A DNA stretch of 15,091 bases from Avimonoglobus sp965151315 (GCA_965151315.1 CBCTZG010000071.1:1-15091), one strand, 5' to 3'. Shown: positions 1-8,955, counted from the stretch's first letter. Translations and numbers: made by a program. Notes: generated from the letters alone by a model not told the origin.

Positions 1-236
1 TACTTACCCACGCAGCGGATACCGTTGCCGCACATTTTAGCTTCGCTTCCGTCCGCGTTAAAAATCCGCATTTTAAAATCCGCCGCGGCCGACGGCGAAA
101 TGTAGATCAGCCCGTCAGAGCCTGCGCCAAAATGCCTGTCCGACAGCTTTTTAGCCAATTCCGGCGCGTTATCTGGGACCGTGCCGTAAATATACAAATA
201 ATCGTTTCCAAGCCCATGCATCTTTGTAAAATGCAT
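1..236 (-). CDS. dapF: Diaminopimelate epimerase, N-terminal part (cut by window edge)
   Basis: Converts LL-diaminopimelate to meso-diaminopimelate, a precursor of lysine and of peptidoglycan cross-links; cytosolic. Seventy-eight codons are visible before the window ends. They begin MHFTKMHGLGNDY, the typical DapF start, and include the motif FNADGSEAKMCGNGIRC, in which Cys69 corresponds to one of the two catalytic cysteines of the family. The second cysteine would lie in the C-terminal half outside the window. The ATG is preceded by AGGAGG (243-248 on the minus strand) with six bases between. The gene starts 46 bases after purF on the same strand with no visible terminator, so it is probably the next gene of the glnN-amt-asnB-pyrG-purF series. 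Identification is firm; only its full length and integrity are unknown. Confidence 0.93.
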   Translation of the reverse strand, partial: MHFTKMHGLGNDYLYIYGTVPDNAPELAKKLSDRHFGAGSDGLIYISPSAAADFKMRIFNADGSEAKMCGNGIRCVGK

Positions 237-282
237 CGTCGTCCTCCTTTCAGGCCTGTTCAGCCCGTTTGTTTCCCCGTTC

Positions 283-1704
283 CTACACCTCGCTGCCGGG
301 GATTTTTTGCTCAAACTTGTTCTTTGGCGCATTATGCGTCACTGGCGTTGGGTATTTCCCGTCAAAACACGCGCCGCAAAAGCGCCCGCTCCCAATCAAC
401 GCAGAGAGCTTTTCTTTGGGCAGATACCCCAGGCTGTCCGCACCGATCTGCGCCGCGATCTCCGCCGTGGAATATTTGCAGGCAATCAAATGCTCCTGGG
501 AATCAATGTCTGTTCCGTAATAGCAGGGATGTAAAAACGGCGGGGCGGAAATCCGCATGTGGATGGCTTTCGCCCCCGCGTCCCGGAGCAGCGCCACAAT
601 CCGCTTGCTGGTGGTGCCCCGCACGATGGAATCGTCTACCAATACGATCCGCTTTCCCCGCACCGTATCTTCAATGGCGCTGAGCTTTATTTTTACCTGA
701 TCCACACGGTTTTCCTGCCCCGGCGCGATAAACGTCCGCCCTATATACTTGTTTTTAATCAGCCCGATGCCATAGGGGATGCCAGACCGCGCGGAAAAGC
801 CAAGCGCCGCGTCGATCCCGGAGTCCGGGACGCCGATCACAATATCCGCCTCCGCCGGATGGCACTCCGCCAGGATTTGCCCGGCCATTTTCCTTGCCGC
901 ATGCACCGAGATTCCGTCAATTTTCGAGTCCGGCCTGGCAAAATAGATATATTCAAAAATACAAGTCCTGTTCGGCTTGCTGCCGCAGTGCTCCTGCCTG
1001 GACTCACTGCCGTTTGGGGAGAAAACCAGCATCTCGCCGGGAAACAGATCCCGGATCAATTCCGCCCCCACCGCAGACAGTGCACAGGTCTCTGATGCGA
1101 TCACATATGTCCCATCAGGCCGCTTCCCATAGCAAAGCGGCCGGAAGCCATAGGGATCCCGGCAGGCGATCATTTTCGCGGGGGACATCATCACAAGCGA
1201 ATACGCGCCTTCAATCACATCCATAGCGCGGCATACCGCTTCTTCAATGGACGGCGCGGACAGGCGCTCCCTAGTAACGATATGCGCGATGATCTCCGTA
1301 TCGCTGGTGGTATAGAAAATCGCCCCGCCCAGCTCCAGCTGATTTCTCAGCGTATAGGCGTTACTTAAATTGCCGTTATGGGCGATCGCCATTTTTCCCT
1401 TTTGATGATTGACTTCAATGGGCTGGCAGTTTTTCCGGTCCGAGCCGCCGGTGGTTCCATACCGGACATGCCCCACCGCCATGGTTCCCTTGGGGAGCGC
1501 GGCGAGAGCAGCGTCCTTGAACACGTCCCCCACCAGCCCTATATCCTTATGGGAATAAAACAGGCCGCCGTCATTGACAACGATCCCGCAGCTTTCCTGA
1601 CCCCTGTGCTGCAGCGCGTATAATCCATAATAAACAAGATCCGCAGCCTCGGTCCGTTTGGGCGCAAACACGCCCAGCACACCGCATTCCTCATGTATGC
1701 TCAT
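283..1704 (-). CDS. purF: Amidophosphoribosyltransferase (glutamine PRPP amidotransferase)
   Basis: First committed step of purine synthesis: transfers glutamine amide nitrogen to PRPP, giving 5-phosphoribosylamine. The 473-residue protein has the full length of the Bacillus-type enzyme. The N-terminal class II glutaminase half starts with a six-residue propeptide (MSIHEE) before Cys7, which becomes the N-terminal nucleophile after processing, and carries QHRGQES and HNGNLSN. The C-terminal phosphoribosyltransferase half has the PRPP loop VLVDDSIVRGTT (about 354-365). Cys248, Cys394, Cys443 and Cys446 sit where the Bacillus subtilis enzyme binds its oxygen-sensitive [4Fe-4S] cluster, so this is the Fe-S form. 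The start codon overlaps the pyrG stop as ATGA, and an AAAGGAG-like site lies inside the end of pyrG, which suggests translational coupling. Confidence 0.96.
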   Translation of the reverse strand: MSIHEECGVLGVFAPKRTEAADLVYYGLYALQHRGQESCGIVVNDGGLFYSHKDIGLVGDVFKDAALAALPKGTMAVGHVRYGTTGGSDRKNCQPIEVNHQKGKMAIAHNGNLSNAYTLRNQLELGGAIFYTTSDTEIIAHIVTRERLSAPSIEEAVCRAMDVIEGAYSLVMMSPAKMIACRDPYGFRPLCYGKRPDGTYVIASETCALSAVGAELIRDLFPGEMLVFSPNGSESRQEHCGSKPNRTCIFEYIYFARPDSKIDGISVHAARKMAGQILAECHPAEADIVIGVPDSGIDAALGFSARSGIPYGIGLIKNKYIGRTFIAPGQENRVDQVKIKLSAIEDTVRGKRIVLVDDSIVRGTTSKRIVALLRDAGAKAIHMRISAPPFLHPCYYGTDIDSQEHLIACKYSTAEIAAQIGADSLGYLPKEKLSALIGSGRFCGACFDGKYPTPVTHNAPKNKFEQKIPGSEV

Positions 1705-3311
1705 TTCTTCTTTTTGCTCCTTTCTAACGCGGCGCCGATAAATCCGCGAAAAAGCGGATGCGGCTTATTCGGCCGGCTCTTAAATTCCGGATGATACTGT
1801 ACGCCAACATAAAACGGCCGGTCTGTGAGCTCCACGGTTTCTACCAGCCTGCCGTCCGGGGATGTGCCGCCGATGGTCAGCCCCTTGCTTTGCAGCAAAT
1901 CCCGATATTCGTTGTTGAATTCATAGCGATGCCTGTGCCGCTCGGAAATCAGCGCCGTCTTGTAGCACCGCTCCATGGTGGTACCCGCCTGGATCTTACA
2001 AGGGTAGGCCCCCAGCCGCAGCGTCCCGCCTTTATCAATATTGTCGTTTTGGCCCGGGATAAAATCGATCACCTTATGCCTGCACTGCTCGTCAAATTCC
2101 CCGGAGTTGGCGTCCGGGATGCCGGCGGCGTTCCTGGCATATTCGATCACCGCAATCTGCATCCCAAGGCAGATTCCAAAATATGGGATCTTCTGTTCCC
2201 TGGCAAACCTTGCCGCCAGCAGCATCCCCTCCACGCCTCTGCTGCCGAACCCGCCGGGGACTAAAATCCCGTCCAGCCCGCCCAGGGATTCATCTTCGCT
2301 TCCCGGCGTGATCTTTTCCGCGTCGATCCAATGGATGTCAATATGCGTATCGTAATCATACCCAGCGTGGCGAAGGGCCTCCGCTACAGACAGGTAGGCG
2401 TCGTGCAGCCCTACATATTTGCCGACCAGGCCGATTTGCACATGCTGCCGCCTGGTTTGGATCCGTTCTACCATCTGCCGCCATTCTGCCAAGTCGGGCG
2501 CTTTTGCTGCGATCCCCAGCTCCCGGCATACAACCGATGAAAAACCAGACTTTTCCAGCATCAGCGGCGCTTCGTACAGATTGGAAAGCGTCCTGTTTTC
2601 AATTACGCAGTCCGGCTTCACGTTGCAGAACATGGATATTTTTTGAAAAATAGATTGCTCTAACGGCTCGTCGCACCGGAGCACAACAATGTCCGGATGG
2701 ATCCCCATGCCCTGGAGCTCCTTTACGGAATGCTGTGTAGGCTTTGACTTATGCTCGTCGCTGCCCCGGAGGAACGGGACTAGGGTGACATGGATAAATA
2801 AGCTGTTTTCCCGCCCAGCCTCCAGCGAGATTTGCCGGGCGGCTTCCATAAACGGCTGCGATTCAATGTCGCCGATGGTGCCGCCGATTTCTGTAATGAC
2901 TACATCTGCCCCTGTCTTTTTCCCTACGCTGTAAATAAATTCCTTAATTTCATCTGTAATATGAGGGATGACCTGGACCGTTGAGCCCAGATATTCTCCC
3001 CGCCGTTCCTTGTTCAGCACATTCCAGTAAACCTTCCCGGCGGTCAGGTTCGAATACTGGTTTAAATCTTCGTCAATAAACCGTTCATAATGTCCAAGAT
3101 CCAGATCTGTTTCCGCGCCGTCTTCCGTCACATAAACCTCGCCGTGCTGGTATGGGTTCATCGTCCCCGGATCCACGTTAATATAGGGATCCAGCTTTTG
3201 GGCCGCGACCCGGATCCCCCTGGCCTTTAAAAGTCGCCCCAGGGAAGCCGCCGTGATTCCTTTTCCCAGACCTGAAACGACGCCGCCGGTTACAAAAATA
3301 AATTTTGTCAT
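1701..3311 (-). CDS. pyrG: CTP synthase (glutamine-hydrolysing)
   Basis: Makes CTP from UTP, ATP and glutamine in pyrimidine synthesis. The 536-residue length and domain order match PyrG. The N-terminal amidoligase domain (about 1-270) holds the P-loop SGLGKGIT (13-20), the DPGTMNPYQHGEV stretch and EIGGTIGDIES. The C-terminal class I glutaminase domain (about 290-530) has the nucleophile Cys381 in GICLGMQ and the His507/Glu509 pair in YHPEF, so the catalytic triad is complete. The start is supported by an AAGGAG site (3320-3325, minus) that overlaps the asnB stop codon, eight bases before the ATG. It lies 13 bases after asnB and overlaps purF by four bases, so these three glutamine-using enzymes are very likely co-transcribed. 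No anomaly is seen. Confidence 0.97.
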   Translation of the reverse strand: MTKFIFVTGGVVSGLGKGITAASLGRLLKARGIRVAAQKLDPYINVDPGTMNPYQHGEVYVTEDGAETDLDLGHYERFIDEDLNQYSNLTAGKVYWNVLNKERRGEYLGSTVQVIPHITDEIKEFIYSVGKKTGADVVITEIGGTIGDIESQPFMEAARQISLEAGRENSLFIHVTLVPFLRGSDEHKSKPTQHSVKELQGMGIHPDIVVLRCDEPLEQSIFQKISMFCNVKPDCVIENRTLSNLYEAPLMLEKSGFSSVVCRELGIAAKAPDLAEWRQMVERIQTRRQHVQIGLVGKYVGLHDAYLSVAEALRHAGYDYDTHIDIHWIDAEKITPGSEDESLGGLDGILVPGGFGSRGVEGMLLAARFAREQKIPYFGICLGMQIAVIEYARNAAGIPDANSGEFDEQCRHKVIDFIPGQNDNIDKGGTLRLGAYPCKIQAGTTMERCYKTALISERHRHRYEFNNEYRDLLQSKGLTIGGTSPDGRLVETVELTDRPFYVGVQYHPEFKSRPNKPHPLFRGFIGAALERSKKKK

Positions 3312-3324
3312 TGCCTGTTCTCCT

Positions 3325-4905
3325 TTATTTCCCGCTGTCGCCGTAATTTGCCAGCACTCTGGCAGAAGGATCGTCGACCTGGCAGCCGTCCCATTCCCGG
3401 TTGGGCATCCAGAAATCAGCGATCATCTCCCCCTGCCCTGGATAATGCTTCTCGAAAATTTCCCGATAGAGCAGGGATTCCTTGGTAAACGGCCGGGCAT
3501 GGGTATATTTTTTACATTTTTCTGCAAATTCCGCGTCAGTATAACATGTATTGGCATACGCTTTTAAATCATCCACCATGGAATGACCCACAGCGTCGGA
3601 AAACGCCGCCTTTTCCCGATATAAGATGGACGGGGGCAGGTAATCTCCCGTATCAAACGCCCTGCGGAGCAGGTATTTTCCCTTGCCGTATTTGTTGCGC
3701 TTCATTTCCGGATCAATCGCCATAACATATTTCACAAAATCCAAATCCCCAAACGGCACCCGCGCCTCCAGCGCGTTCACGGAGATACACCGATCCGCCC
3801 GGAGCACGTCGTACATATGCAGCTCCCGGATCCGCTTTTCTGCCTCTTTCTGGAACGCTTCCGCCGACGGCGCGAAATCGGTGTACTTATAGCCAAACAG
3901 CTCGTCGGAAATCTCCCCCGTCAGCACCACCCGGATATCCGTTTGTTCATGGATCGCCCGACATACCAAATACATGCCGATACTGGCCCGGATGGTTGTG
4001 ATGTCGAATGTGCCGAGCAGATCAATAACAGGCTCTAAAACGGACAGCACATCATCCTTGGTGATCAGGATCTCCCGGTGGTCGCTGCCGATAAAGGCGG
4101 CGGCTTCTCTGGCATATTTCAGATCAATCGCGTCGGCCCGCATCCCCACTGCAAAGGTTTTGATCGGCGTCCGGCTTTTCCTGGCGGCAATCGCGCACAC
4201 CAGGGAGGAATCCAGCCCTCCTGAAAGCAAAAAACCGATCTTAGCATCTGCAACAAGCCTTTTTTCCACGCCGGCCACCAGCTTTTCCCGGATGTTCCCG
4301 CAAACTGTTTCCAGGTCATCCCGCAAAAACTGGTCCGTTTTCGCGATATCGCGGTAGCAGACAAACGCTCCGTCTTGATAATAATGGCCCGGCGGGAAGG
4401 GCATAATCTTTTTCACAAGCCCCACCAGGTTTTTGGCCTCGCTGGCAAAAATAATAATCCCCTTTTCATCATACCCGTAATACAGCGGCCGTATTCCAAT
4501 GGGATCCCGGGCCGCGATATACTCGTTTGTCCTGCCGTCATAAATAATGCAGGCAAATTCCGCGTCTAACATAGAAAACATTTCTACGCCGTATTCCTGA
4601 TACATCGGCAGCAGGACCTCGCAGTCCGATCCGCTCCGGAAGGTATATTTCCCGGACAGCATTTGTTTTATTTTTTCAAACCCATAAATTTCCCCATTGC
4701 ATACTAAAAAGCTTTCCTCCAGCTGGAACGGCTGCATCCCCGCGTCGGTGAGCCCCATAATGGAAAGCCGGTGAAAGCCTAAATACCCGTTTCCCGTATC
4801 GACGATTTTGGACGCGTCCGGCCCTCTTGAAACCGTCCGCGCAAATCCTATTTTGAATTGGGAAAGATCTGCGCCCTTTCCGCAGTAGCCCATAATGGAA
4901 CACAT
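3325..4905 (-). CDS. asnB: Asparagine synthetase (glutamine-hydrolysing)
   Basis: Forms asparagine from aspartate, ATP and glutamine. The open frame extends upstream to 4947, but the start is placed at 4905 because class II glutaminases need Cys as residue 2 (MCSIMGY) and because GGAG lies nine bases before this ATG. The longer form would bury the nucleophile. The 526-residue product has the glutaminase half (RGPD, GFHRLSI, NGEIYG, GSDCEV, SEAKNL) and the synthetase half with the ATP PP-loop SGGLDSS (228-234), GEISDELFGY (330-339), NALEARVPF and REKAAFSDAVG. All expected active-site motifs are present, so it should be active. It is separated from amt by a 192-base gap and from pyrG by 13 bases. 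A promoter of its own in the upstream gap is possible, but no good -35/-10 pair was found. Confidence 0.95.
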   Translation of the reverse strand: MCSIMGYCGKGADLSQFKIGFARTVSRGPDASKIVDTGNGYLGFHRLSIMGLTDAGMQPFQLEESFLVCNGEIYGFEKIKQMLSGKYTFRSGSDCEVLLPMYQEYGVEMFSMLDAEFACIIYDGRTNEYIAARDPIGIRPLYYGYDEKGIIIFASEAKNLVGLVKKIMPFPPGHYYQDGAFVCYRDIAKTDQFLRDDLETVCGNIREKLVAGVEKRLVADAKIGFLLSGGLDSSLVCAIAARKSRTPIKTFAVGMRADAIDLKYAREAAAFIGSDHREILITKDDVLSVLEPVIDLLGTFDITTIRASIGMYLVCRAIHEQTDIRVVLTGEISDELFGYKYTDFAPSAEAFQKEAEKRIRELHMYDVLRADRCISVNALEARVPFGDLDFVKYVMAIDPEMKRNKYGKGKYLLRRAFDTGDYLPPSILYREKAAFSDAVGHSMVDDLKAYANTCYTDAEFAEKCKKYTHARPFTKESLLYREIFEKHYPGQGEMIADFWMPNREWDGCQVDDPSARVLANYGDSGK

Positions 4906-5097
4906 AAATATCAACTCCATATATATTGCCGCGGCCTGGAAAAGCATTCCTTACCCGCAGCTTTGCATAATTTTCCCCGCGCAGCCGGCTCGGCTGCCTC
5001 TAATTTACAGCATACCGCGCATAACGGGATTCAGGCATAGGACTGCCGCCCTATGCCCGCCGTACCCCAGCGCCTGCTTTTGTTTCCCGAAGGTTTC
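4906..5097. other. Intergenic gap between amt-PII and asnB, no gene
   Basis: This 192-base stretch codes for nothing recognisable. It holds two small inverted repeats: a hairpin at 5034-5057 (listed separately) and GCAGCC/GGCTGC at 4981-4986 and 4992-4997 with a five-base loop. Neither is followed by a convincing T-run on the minus strand, so neither is a clear intrinsic terminator. Read-through from amt into asnB is therefore plausible. GGAAAA/TTTTCC (4938-4943 and 4971-4976) could form a further weak stem upstream of the asnB ribosome binding site. Confidence 0.5.
5034..5057 (-). repeat. Seven-base-pair hairpin downstream of amt-PII
   Basis: GGCATAG (5034-5040) and CTATGCC (5051-5057) are perfect inverted repeats around a ten-base loop. 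The hairpin lies 40 bases past the amt stop codon, so it could protect the 3' end of a glnN-amt message or mark an RNA processing point. No T-run follows on either strand. Function is not known. Confidence 0.4.
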
Positions 5098-6810
5098 CTA
5101 TTCTACGTCCTGCAAAGCATCATAGCCTTCCTCGCCAGTCCGTACCTTCACGACGTTTTCCACGTCGTAAACAAATATTTTTCCATCGCCGATATGTCCG
5201 GTATACAACACCTTTTTCGCGGTTTCGATCACGCTGCGGACAGGCACCTTACTAACCACAATATCCACCTGTACTTTTGGCAGCAGCGTGGTTTCCACCG
5301 GGACGCCCCGGTAGTATTCCGGCCTGCCCTGCTGCACACCGCAGCCCATTACATGGGAAACCGTCATACCATTGATGCCCAGCTTGGTCATGGCGTTTTT
5401 CAAAGGCTCAAACCTTGCTTCCTTACAAATGATCTCCACCTTGGTAAACTTCGGCGTCGTCCCGTCCTCGAAAGCGGGAACCTTCTTGACCGGAATCGCT
5501 TCCGCCGCCGGCGTGTCGCCTGTAACGTAAACCGGCGCTTCGTCGTCAGTGACGGTGTCCGGCTCCTTGGCGAACCCGGCGTACGCCGTAACCAGGCCAT
5601 GCTCGGAAATATCCAGGCCGGCGATCTCGTCCGCCGCGTCCGCCCGCAGGCCAATAGTATGCTTGATTGCCAGGAATACGATGGTGATTACCACCCCGAC
5701 ATATACGATTACCGAAGCGACGCCCAGCGCCTGTACGCCCAAGAGGTGTACGCCGCCGCCGTAAAACAGCCCCGCTTCTGTTGTCACGCCTGTAGCGAAA
5801 AGCCCGGTCATAAGCGTACCCAGTGCGCCGCATACGCCATGGACAGAAATCGCGCCCACCGGATCGTCGATCTTGGCGATCTTATCAAAAAACTCTACCG
5901 CCAGGACAATGACAATTCCGAAAACAATCCCCATAACCGCCGCCCCCGCGGGGCTGACAGCGTCGCAGCCTGCTGTAATGCCTACTAAGCCTGCCAGCGC
6001 CGCATTGTAAGTCATAGACACATCCGGCTTTTTATAGCGGATCCAGGTAAAAATCAGGGTTGTGACACAGGCTACTGCCGCCGACATATTGGTGTTAAAG
6101 AAGATCCTGCCCGCTGACGCGATGCTCGCGTCATTGTCCATGCTGACCGTAGACGCGCCGTTAAAGCCAAACCAGCAGAACCAAAGGATGAACACGCCCA
6201 GCGCCGCAAAGGTAATGTTGTGGCCCAGGATCGCGCGGGGCTTCCCGTTCTTGTCATACTTTCCGATCCGGGGCCCGAGAATCTTCGCGCCGATCAGGGC
6301 GCAGATCCCGCCGACCATATGAACCGCCGTAGAGCCTGCGAAATCATGAAAGCCCAGATCCGCAAGCCAGCCGCCGCCCCAGATCCAGTGACCGGAGACA
6401 GGATAAATGATCAGCGAGATTGCGGCGGAATAAATGCAGTAAGCTGAAAACTTTGTCCGTTCCGCCATAGCCCCCGAGACAATGGTAGCCGCCGTCGCGC
6501 AGAAAACGGTCTGAAATATGGCATATGCCCAAAGGGGTACGCCAGCCGGCAGGATGTGGCTGTAGTCACCCAGAATAAACGGATCAAACGTCCCGAAAAA
6601 ACCTGTCCCCGCGCCAAACATAATCCCAAAGCCGATCAGCCAGAAGCAGGGGGTGCCAATACAAAAATCCATCAGGTTTTTCATGAGGATATTGCCCGTG
6701 TTTTTCGCCCGGGTGAAGCCCGCCTCGCACATGGAAAAGCCTGCCTGCATAAAAAATACCAAAGCCGTCCCAAACAGTACCCATATGGTGTTAACCGCAC
6801 TGTATTCCAT
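5098..6810 (-). CDS. Ammonium channel (Amt) fused to a C-terminal PII signalling domain
   Basis: Membrane channel that takes up ammonium, with a built-in nitrogen sensor. The start at 6810 is preferred over 6819 because AGAGG directly abuts the upstream ATG but sits nine bases before this one. The 570-residue product has about 400 residues of Amt fold with many hydrophobic segments, the paired pore histidines (His164 in STAVHMVGG, His324 in SVHGVCG), Asp156, and the cytoplasmic tail GLDISEHG. A linker of roughly 40 residues follows, then a complete PII domain (about 457-570) with a T-loop (GCGVQQGRPEYYRGVPVETTLLPK) and a B-loop (TGHIGDGKIFVYDVENV). By alignment, the T-loop position of the uridylylated Tyr51 of E. 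coli GlnB is Val. Amt-PII fusions are known in other bacteria. The gene lies 20 bases after glnN. Confidence 0.94.
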   Translation of the reverse strand: MEYSAVNTIWVLFGTALVFFMQAGFSMCEAGFTRAKNTGNILMKNLMDFCIGTPCFWLIGFGIMFGAGTGFFGTFDPFILGDYSHILPAGVPLWAYAIFQTVFCATAATIVSGAMAERTKFSAYCIYSAAISLIIYPVSGHWIWGGGWLADLGFHDFAGSTAVHMVGGICALIGAKILGPRIGKYDKNGKPRAILGHNITFAALGVFILWFCWFGFNGASTVSMDNDASIASAGRIFFNTNMSAAVACVTTLIFTWIRYKKPDVSMTYNAALAGLVGITAGCDAVSPAGAAVMGIVFGIVIVLAVEFFDKIAKIDDPVGAISVHGVCGALGTLMTGLFATGVTTEAGLFYGGGVHLLGVQALGVASVIVYVGVVITIVFLAIKHTIGLRADAADEIAGLDISEHGLVTAYAGFAKEPDTVTDDEAPVYVTGDTPAAEAIPVKKVPAFEDGTTPKFTKVEIICKEARFEPLKNAMTKLGINGMTVSHVMGCGVQQGRPEYYRGVPVETTLLPKVQVDIVVSKVPVRSVIETAKKVLYTGHIGDGKIFVYDVENVVKVRTGEEGYDALQDVE

Positions 6811-6839
6811 TAAAATCATCCTCTTTCTTTATTGATTGT

Positions 6840-8933
6840 CTATCTGATTCCAAAAAGGAGCTCGCCGTATGTGGGGAACGGCCAGAATTTTTCCGCCGTC
6901 ATCCCTTCCGCCTCGTCGCAGGCGACCCTGAGCTCGCTCATCCTTCCCAGCAATGTATCTCGGATCATATACCCCTCTTCCTCAATATCCGCCGCGCCTG
7001 AAAGGCTGGCGATGGCTTTATCCAGTGCGGCTGTCCTTTCATAAATCTCAGCCGCCAGTGCGGAAAGCTTTTTCACGGTTTCCGCCTCATATGTACAGGG
7101 GATTGCGGCGTCTAAGGCTTTTTTCGCGTTCGCCGCGCCCGCGATGAAAGCCGCGTATTCTTCTACCGCCGGCAGGATCTCCTGTCTTGCCATCTGGGAC
7201 ATGGTATTGGCTTCAATTACAACCGTCTTGCAGTAATTCTCCAGCATGATCTCGCAGCGGGACCGTAATTCGGCCGCTGAATATACCTGATGGGCCGTCA
7301 GCATATCCACGTTCTTTTTATCCAGCAAATGCGGCAGCGCGTCCGGCGTAGTCCGCAGGTTCATCAAGCCCCTTTTTTCCGTTGCCTCCCGGATCCAGTC
7401 CGCGTCATACCCGTTCCCATTAAAGATAATATGTTTGTGATCCTTGATTGTCTTCTGGATCATTTCATGCAGGGCGGTTTCAAAATCAGCGGCACACTCC
7501 AGTCTGTCGGCGTATATTTTTAGGCTCTCGGCAACCGCCGCGTTCAGCATAATGTTGGCGCAAGCAATGCTGTTGGAGGAACCCAGCATCCGGAACTCAA
7601 ATTTATTGCCCGTAAACGCAAAAGGCGATGTCCTGTTCCGGTCGGTGGTGTCCCGGTTGAATTTCGGCAGAACATCCACCCCCAGCTTCATCTGGGTTTT
7701 TTCTGTCCCCTGGTATGGCGTGTCGGTTTCAATAGCCTCCAAAACCGCGTTCAGCTCGTCGCCCAGGAACATGGACACAACCGCCGGAGGCGCTTCGTTG
7801 GCGCCCAGCCTGTGGTCGTTGCCGGCGGTGGCCACAGAAATTCTGAGCAGATCCTGATAATCGTCCACCGCCTTGATTACCGCGCACAAAAACAGCAGGA
7901 ACTGGGCGTTTTCATATGGGGTTTCCCCCGGCGATAAAAGGTTTACGCCGGTATCAGTGGAAATAGACCAGTTGTTATGCTTGCCGCTGCCGTTCACGCC
8001 GGCGAACGGTTTTTCGTGGAGCAGGCATACAAGGCCGTGGCGGGCCGCCACCTTCTGCATGATTTCCATAGTCAGCTGGTTTTGGTCGGTGGCGATGTTG
8101 GTGGTGGTATAGATCGGCGCAAGCTCATGCTGGGCCGGCGCCACCTCGTTATGCTGTGTTTTGGCCAGGATCCCCAGTTTCCAAAGTTCCTCGTTGAGCT
8201 CCGTCATATACGCTTCCACTCTCGGCTTGATTACCCCAAAGTAGTGGTCGTCCATTTCTTGTCCTTTCGGCGGCTTCGCGCCAAACAGGGTTCTGCCGGT
8301 ATAAATTAAGTCCTTGCGCTTTTCAAACAGTTCCTTCGGGATTAGGAAATATTCCTGCTCCGGGCCCACGGAAGTATGTACATGCTTGGCTTCGGTCCCA
8401 AACAGCTTTAAAATGCGGAGCGCCTGTTTGTTCAGCGCCTCCATAGAACGCAGGAGCGGCGTTTTCTTGTCTAACGCCTCCCCGCCGTAAGCACAGAACG
8501 CGGTAGGGATACACAGTGTCTTTCCCTTGATAAAGGCGTAGGAGGTCGGGTCCCAGGCGGTGTAACCTCTCGCCTCAAAGGTAGCCCGCAGGCCGCCGGA
8601 GGGAAAAGACGACGCGTCCGGCTCGCCCTTAATCAGTTCCTTTCCTGAAAAATCCATAATAACCCGGCCGTCCGGCGCCGGTGAAATGAAGCTGTCGTGC
8701 TTTTCCGCCGTAATCCCGGTCAGGGGCTGGAACCAGTGCGTATAATGGGTCGCCCCGTTTTCCACCGCCCATTCCTTCATGGCCTCCGCCACTGTATTGG
8801 CTACGGTAGCGTCAAGCTTCGCGCCCTCGTCAATAGTTTTCTTCAGTGATCGATAGGCCTTGGATGAGAGTCTTGATTTCATGATCCGATCATCAAATAC
8901 AAGGCTGCCGAAATAGTCTGGTACGCTTTTCAT
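6840..8933 (-). CDS. glnN: Glutamine synthetase type III
   Basis: ATP-dependent condensation of glutamate and ammonia to glutamine. The 697-residue length and motifs are those of the large GSIII family, known from Bacteroides, Clostridia and cyanobacteria: VPDYFGSLVF near the N-terminus, GATHYTHWFQPLTGITAEKHDSF (about 60-82), HNEVAPAQHE (about 261-270, metal and substrate ligands) and NGSGKHNNWS (about 314-323). The open frame begins at 8951 with GTG, but that start and the ATG at 8942 overlap or abut the ribosome binding site. AAGGAG at 8943-8948 with nine bases of spacing selects the ATG at 8933. The gene is first in the leftward series. Its leader of about 255 bases carries two terminator/ANTAR-type hairpin units, so expression is probably set by antitermination. 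Confidence 0.96.
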   Translation of the reverse strand: MKSVPDYFGSLVFDDRIMKSRLSSKAYRSLKKTIDEGAKLDATVANTVAEAMKEWAVENGATHYTHWFQPLTGITAEKHDSFISPAPDGRVIMDFSGKELIKGEPDASSFPSGGLRATFEARGYTAWDPTSYAFIKGKTLCIPTAFCAYGGEALDKKTPLLRSMEALNKQALRILKLFGTEAKHVHTSVGPEQEYFLIPKELFEKRKDLIYTGRTLFGAKPPKGQEMDDHYFGVIKPRVEAYMTELNEELWKLGILAKTQHNEVAPAQHELAPIYTTTNIATDQNQLTMEIMQKVAARHGLVCLLHEKPFAGVNGSGKHNNWSISTDTGVNLLSPGETPYENAQFLLFLCAVIKAVDDYQDLLRISVATAGNDHRLGANEAPPAVVSMFLGDELNAVLEAIETDTPYQGTEKTQMKLGVDVLPKFNRDTTDRNRTSPFAFTGNKFEFRMLGSSNSIACANIMLNAAVAESLKIYADRLECAADFETALHEMIQKTIKDHKHIIFNGNGYDADWIREATEKRGLMNLRTTPDALPHLLDKKNVDMLTAHQVYSAAELRSRCEIMLENYCKTVVIEANTMSQMARQEILPAVEEYAAFIAGAANAKKALDAAIPCTYEAETVKKLSALAAEIYERTAALDKAIASLSGAADIEEEGYMIRDTLLGRMSELRVACDEAEGMTAEKFWPFPTYGELLFGIR

Positions 8934-8955
8934 TGTCAACATCTCCTTCACAATT

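Noticed and set aside
132..683. 183-codon plus-strand open frame opposite purF and dapF
   Set aside because: It runs antisense to clearly identified purF and dapF coding sequence, has low-complexity Pro/Arg/Ser content and no ribosome binding site; it is a shadow frame of GC-rich third positions.
4938..4976. Possible fourth ANTAR-type hexaloop (loop AAAGCT on the minus strand) upstream of asnB
   Set aside because: Loop A1 and G4 are present, but the closing stem has only three pairs including a wobble, and no T-run follows an overlapping terminator, so it does not meet the pattern of the other three sites.
5053..5988. 311-codon plus-strand open frame opposite the Amt-PII gene
   Set aside because: Antisense to a complete, motif-rich Amt-PII protein; composition rich in Arg and His with no recognisable domain.
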